From the NCBI GenBank assembly GCA_034112105.1, contig JAWUVZ010000096.1, positions 1 to 64,000 on the forward strand: a stretch of 64,000 nucleotides of DNA, given 5' to 3'. This document shows, in pieces, positions 62,361 through 64,000 of the stretch. Source of the DNA: Glaciecola sp034112105 (GTDB taxonomy: Bacteria > Pseudomonadota > Gammaproteobacteria > Enterobacterales > Alteromonadaceae). Position 1 is the first letter of the stretch. Every line of letters starts with the position of its first letter. Made by a program: the position numbers and the translations under genes. The notes under the pieces are model-generated. The model ran no database searches, was not told the DNA's origin, and saw only the letters and a program-made list of their open reading frames with translations.

Positions 62361-64000
62361 ATGGGCAATTTTGAAAAAATGACAAAATCACGAAGAGTTA
62401 ATAAAATAACCTCTGCGATATTGGGTAGCGCATTGGCTTTCACTGCAGCGGCTTGGGGAGTGACAACTTATTCAAGTGGTGCTGAGTACATATTGCAAGG
62501 CGCAAGTCGCCCAGCGCTAGTTTCTGCGATTCAAGCGGAAAACGGGGTCATTATTCATGAATTTAAACTTATCCAAGCTGTTTCAGCTAAACTAACTGAC
62601 AAGCAAGTTCAGGGCATTGCGTCACGAAATGCGATGATCCGTTTCTTCAATGAAGACAACCAAGTTAGTTTGTCTGCCAATAACGATGTAGCGTTGATGC
62701 AAAGCGGCTTAGCACCGCAGAATGCACCTCGTAACTCCCAAATTCCAGCACAAATAGGCGCTAGTGAGTTGCATAAAATTGGCGTCACAGGTAAAGGCGT
62801 TACAGTCGCCATTATTGATAGTGGACTTGGCCAGTTTTCAGCTTTAAACCAAAATACATCAGGATTAAAGAGACAAATAACCGTCGTTAATTCATTAGGT
62901 GAAGATGCCTCAGGTACTCAAGATTTAAACGGACATGGCTCGCACATGGCAAGTATTTTAGCCGACAGTACGCGTGTTTTTGACCAGTTCGGTTCACCAA
63001 CAGGCGCGCACAGCGGTGTTGCACCTGATGTAGATTTAGTGATGATTAAAGCATTTGATGAGCAAGGAGAAGCTTCTTATTCGTCGGTTTTGCAGGGTAT
63101 TGAATACGCTATCGAAAATAGAGATAGGTTAAACATTCGAGTGCTAAATGTTGCTTTTAGTTTCCCTGCAACGTCATTCTATTGGGAAGACCCAATTAAC
63201 CAAGCGCTGATGAGAGCTTGGGACAAAGGCATCGCTGTTATTGCTCCCGCGGGTAATGGCGGCAATAAATATATGACGGTCGGCGTTCCGGGAAATAACC
63301 CTTACGTTATTACGGTTGGTGCAATGGACGACAACAGGACTCCATTAGATGTGTCGGACGATATTGTCGCTTCTTTTTCTAGCTTTGGGCCGACAGTCGA
63401 AGGCTTTATGAAACCTGAGGTGCTTGCGCCAGGAACGAATTTAAAAGGACTTGTCGCGGGCAACAGTCAGTTATCTGATAAAAATGAAACTTCAGGAATC
63501 TCAGGTACGTCTCAGGCCACAGCTGTTGCGGCTGGCGTTGTTGCATTAATGATTCAACAAGATCCAAGTTTGACACCAGATGAAATTAAATGTCGTCTGA
63601 TGTCAACGGCATCGCAGGCGAAGAAGCAAAATGGCCAATTGGCGTTTAGCCCTTTCGCCCAAGGGACCGGCCTTATAAACGCTTCAGCTGCGATTAATTC
63701 AACAGCTGTAGGCTGCGCGAATAGCGGTTTAAATATTGCCAATGATATAAATTTAAGAAGCCACTATTTTGGTCCTGCCAGATTCAATGAAAAAACTAAC
63801 GAGTTTATGCTGGGTGAAGATGAGCAAGCGAATGGTGTTATTTGGCACAACGACAATCTGAAGTCGGATGAGCAAGCGAATGGTGTTATTTGGCACAACG
63901 ACAATCTGAAGTCGGATGAGCAAGCGAATGGTGTTATTTGGCATAATGACATTGTTAATTCAGAAAACAAAAGGTCTCTAGGTGTGACATGGAATTCAGT
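62361..64000 (+). CDS. Subtilisin-like serine protease (S8), partial at right edge
   Basis: The frame opens at ATG 62361 and is still open at the window edge (546 residues seen). A signal peptide is likely (SAILGSALAFTAAAWG). A pro-region follows, then the S8 triad: Asp in VAIIDSGL, His in LNGHGSHMA and Ser in SGISGTSQATAVAAG. After the catalytic domain come 16-residue repeats DEQANGVIWHNDNLKS, exact at DNA level, and the protein continues. It is probably secreted, with a repeat-bearing C-terminal extension. The ATG has GGAA 7 bp upstream. The neighbouring gap suggests it is a stand-alone gene. Confidence 0.88.
   Translation, partial: MGNFEKMTKSRRVNKITSAILGSALAFTAAAWGVTTYSSGAEYILQGASRPALVSAIQAENGVIIHEFKLIQAVSAKLTDKQVQGIASRNAMIRFFNEDNQVSLSANNDVALMQSGLAPQNAPRNSQIPAQIGASELHKIGVTGKGVTVAIIDSGLGQFSALNQNTSGLKRQITVVNSLGEDASGTQDLNGHGSHMASILADSTRVFDQFGSPTGAHSGVAPDVDLVMIKAFDEQGEASYSSVLQGIEYAIENRDRLNIRVLNVAFSFPATSFYWEDPINQALMRAWDKGIAVIAPAGNGGNKYMTVGVPGNNPYVITVGAMDDNRTPLDVSDDIVASFSSFGPTVEGFMKPEVLAPGTNLKGLVAGNSQLSDKNETSGISGTSQATAVAAGVVALMIQQDPSLTPDEIKCRLMSTASQAKKQNGQLAFSPFAQGTGLINASAAINSTAVGCANSGLNIANDINLRSHYFGPARFNEKTNEFMLGEDEQANGVIWHNDNLKSDEQANGVIWHNDNLKSDEQANGVIWHNDIVNSENKRSLGVTWNS
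63819..63949 (+). repeat. 48-bp tandem coding repeat in the S8 protease
   Basis: The unit (beginning GATGAGCAAGCG, 48 bp, 16 codons) occurs at 63819 and 63867 without a single change, and a third copy begins at 63915 and fades after about 35 bp. Identity at silent positions shows a recent duplication. Confidence 0.9.

Noticed and set aside
63819..63949. 48-bp repeats as a CRISPR array or mobile element
   Set aside because: The repeats stay in the reading frame of the S8 protease and encode a clean 16-residue unit.

Overview
The window looks like chromosomal DNA of a marine gammaproteobacterium of the Alteromonadales (Paraglaciecola, Aliiglaciecola or Glaciecola type). The evidence is ArcA, DarP (YjgA), PmbA, YggX, RsmC and TrmB of gammaproteobacterial type, a modest AT-rich composition, and large TonB-dependent receptors placed beside SapC and tryptophan-halogenase-like proteins. 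The genus is inferred, not proven.

Region by region. (1) 1-15.9 kb is a galactoside-use locus. It holds the start of a GH36 alpha-galactosidase (cut by the left edge), a sodium/sugar symporter, SapC, a tryptophan-halogenase-like flavoprotein, a TonB-dependent receptor, galT, galK, a Gfo/Idh/MocA oxidoreductase and a lipoprotein hydrolase. Three copies of one 19-bp dyad-like site lie before the alpha-galactosidase, the receptor and galT, which suggests one shared regulator. A D-aminoacylase-like lipoprotein and a decayed SPFH gene with its small Arc-like partner sit inside this block. (2) 16-30.5 kb is mostly housekeeping: a propeller/GGDEF/EAL sensor, a DUF885 protein, darP, pmbA, arcA, glgA, rsmC, trmB, mutY, yggX and a tRNA-Phe. 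(3) 30.6-37.9 kb is accessory: two envelope proteins of unknown role, a DUF6065 protein, a monooxygenase remnant, an iodotyrosine-deiodinase-like nitroreductase, a ThrE-type exporter, a short-chain dehydrogenase and a methyltransferase.

(4) 37.9-49.2 kb is the most interesting part: seven tightly packed minus-strand genes reading PrpR-like sigma-54 activator, TonB receptor, CaiB-type CoA-transferase, HMG-CoA-lyase-like enzyme, HyuA, HyuB and an isochorismatase-fold amidase. A near-consensus -24/-12 promoter and an upstream 14-bp-arm dyad precede the regulator. This reads as an outer-membrane-uptake-to-CoA-cleavage catabolic pathway for an unidentified organic acid or cyclic amide.

(5) 50-51.4 kb is rpsF-rpsR-rplI with a promoter and a likely S6:S18 leader. 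The usual downstream neighbour dnaB lies 8.7 kb away at 60 kb. Between them are a thiolase, arsC-acr3, a MOSC protein, an ECF sigma/anti-sigma-like/DUF4097 operon, a small hydrolase and chrA. (6) 61.4-64 kb holds an AT-rich gap with an eight-copy 16-bp-period repeat and a 30-bp near-palindrome, then a subtilisin-like protease with an exact 48-bp coding repeat, cut by the right edge.
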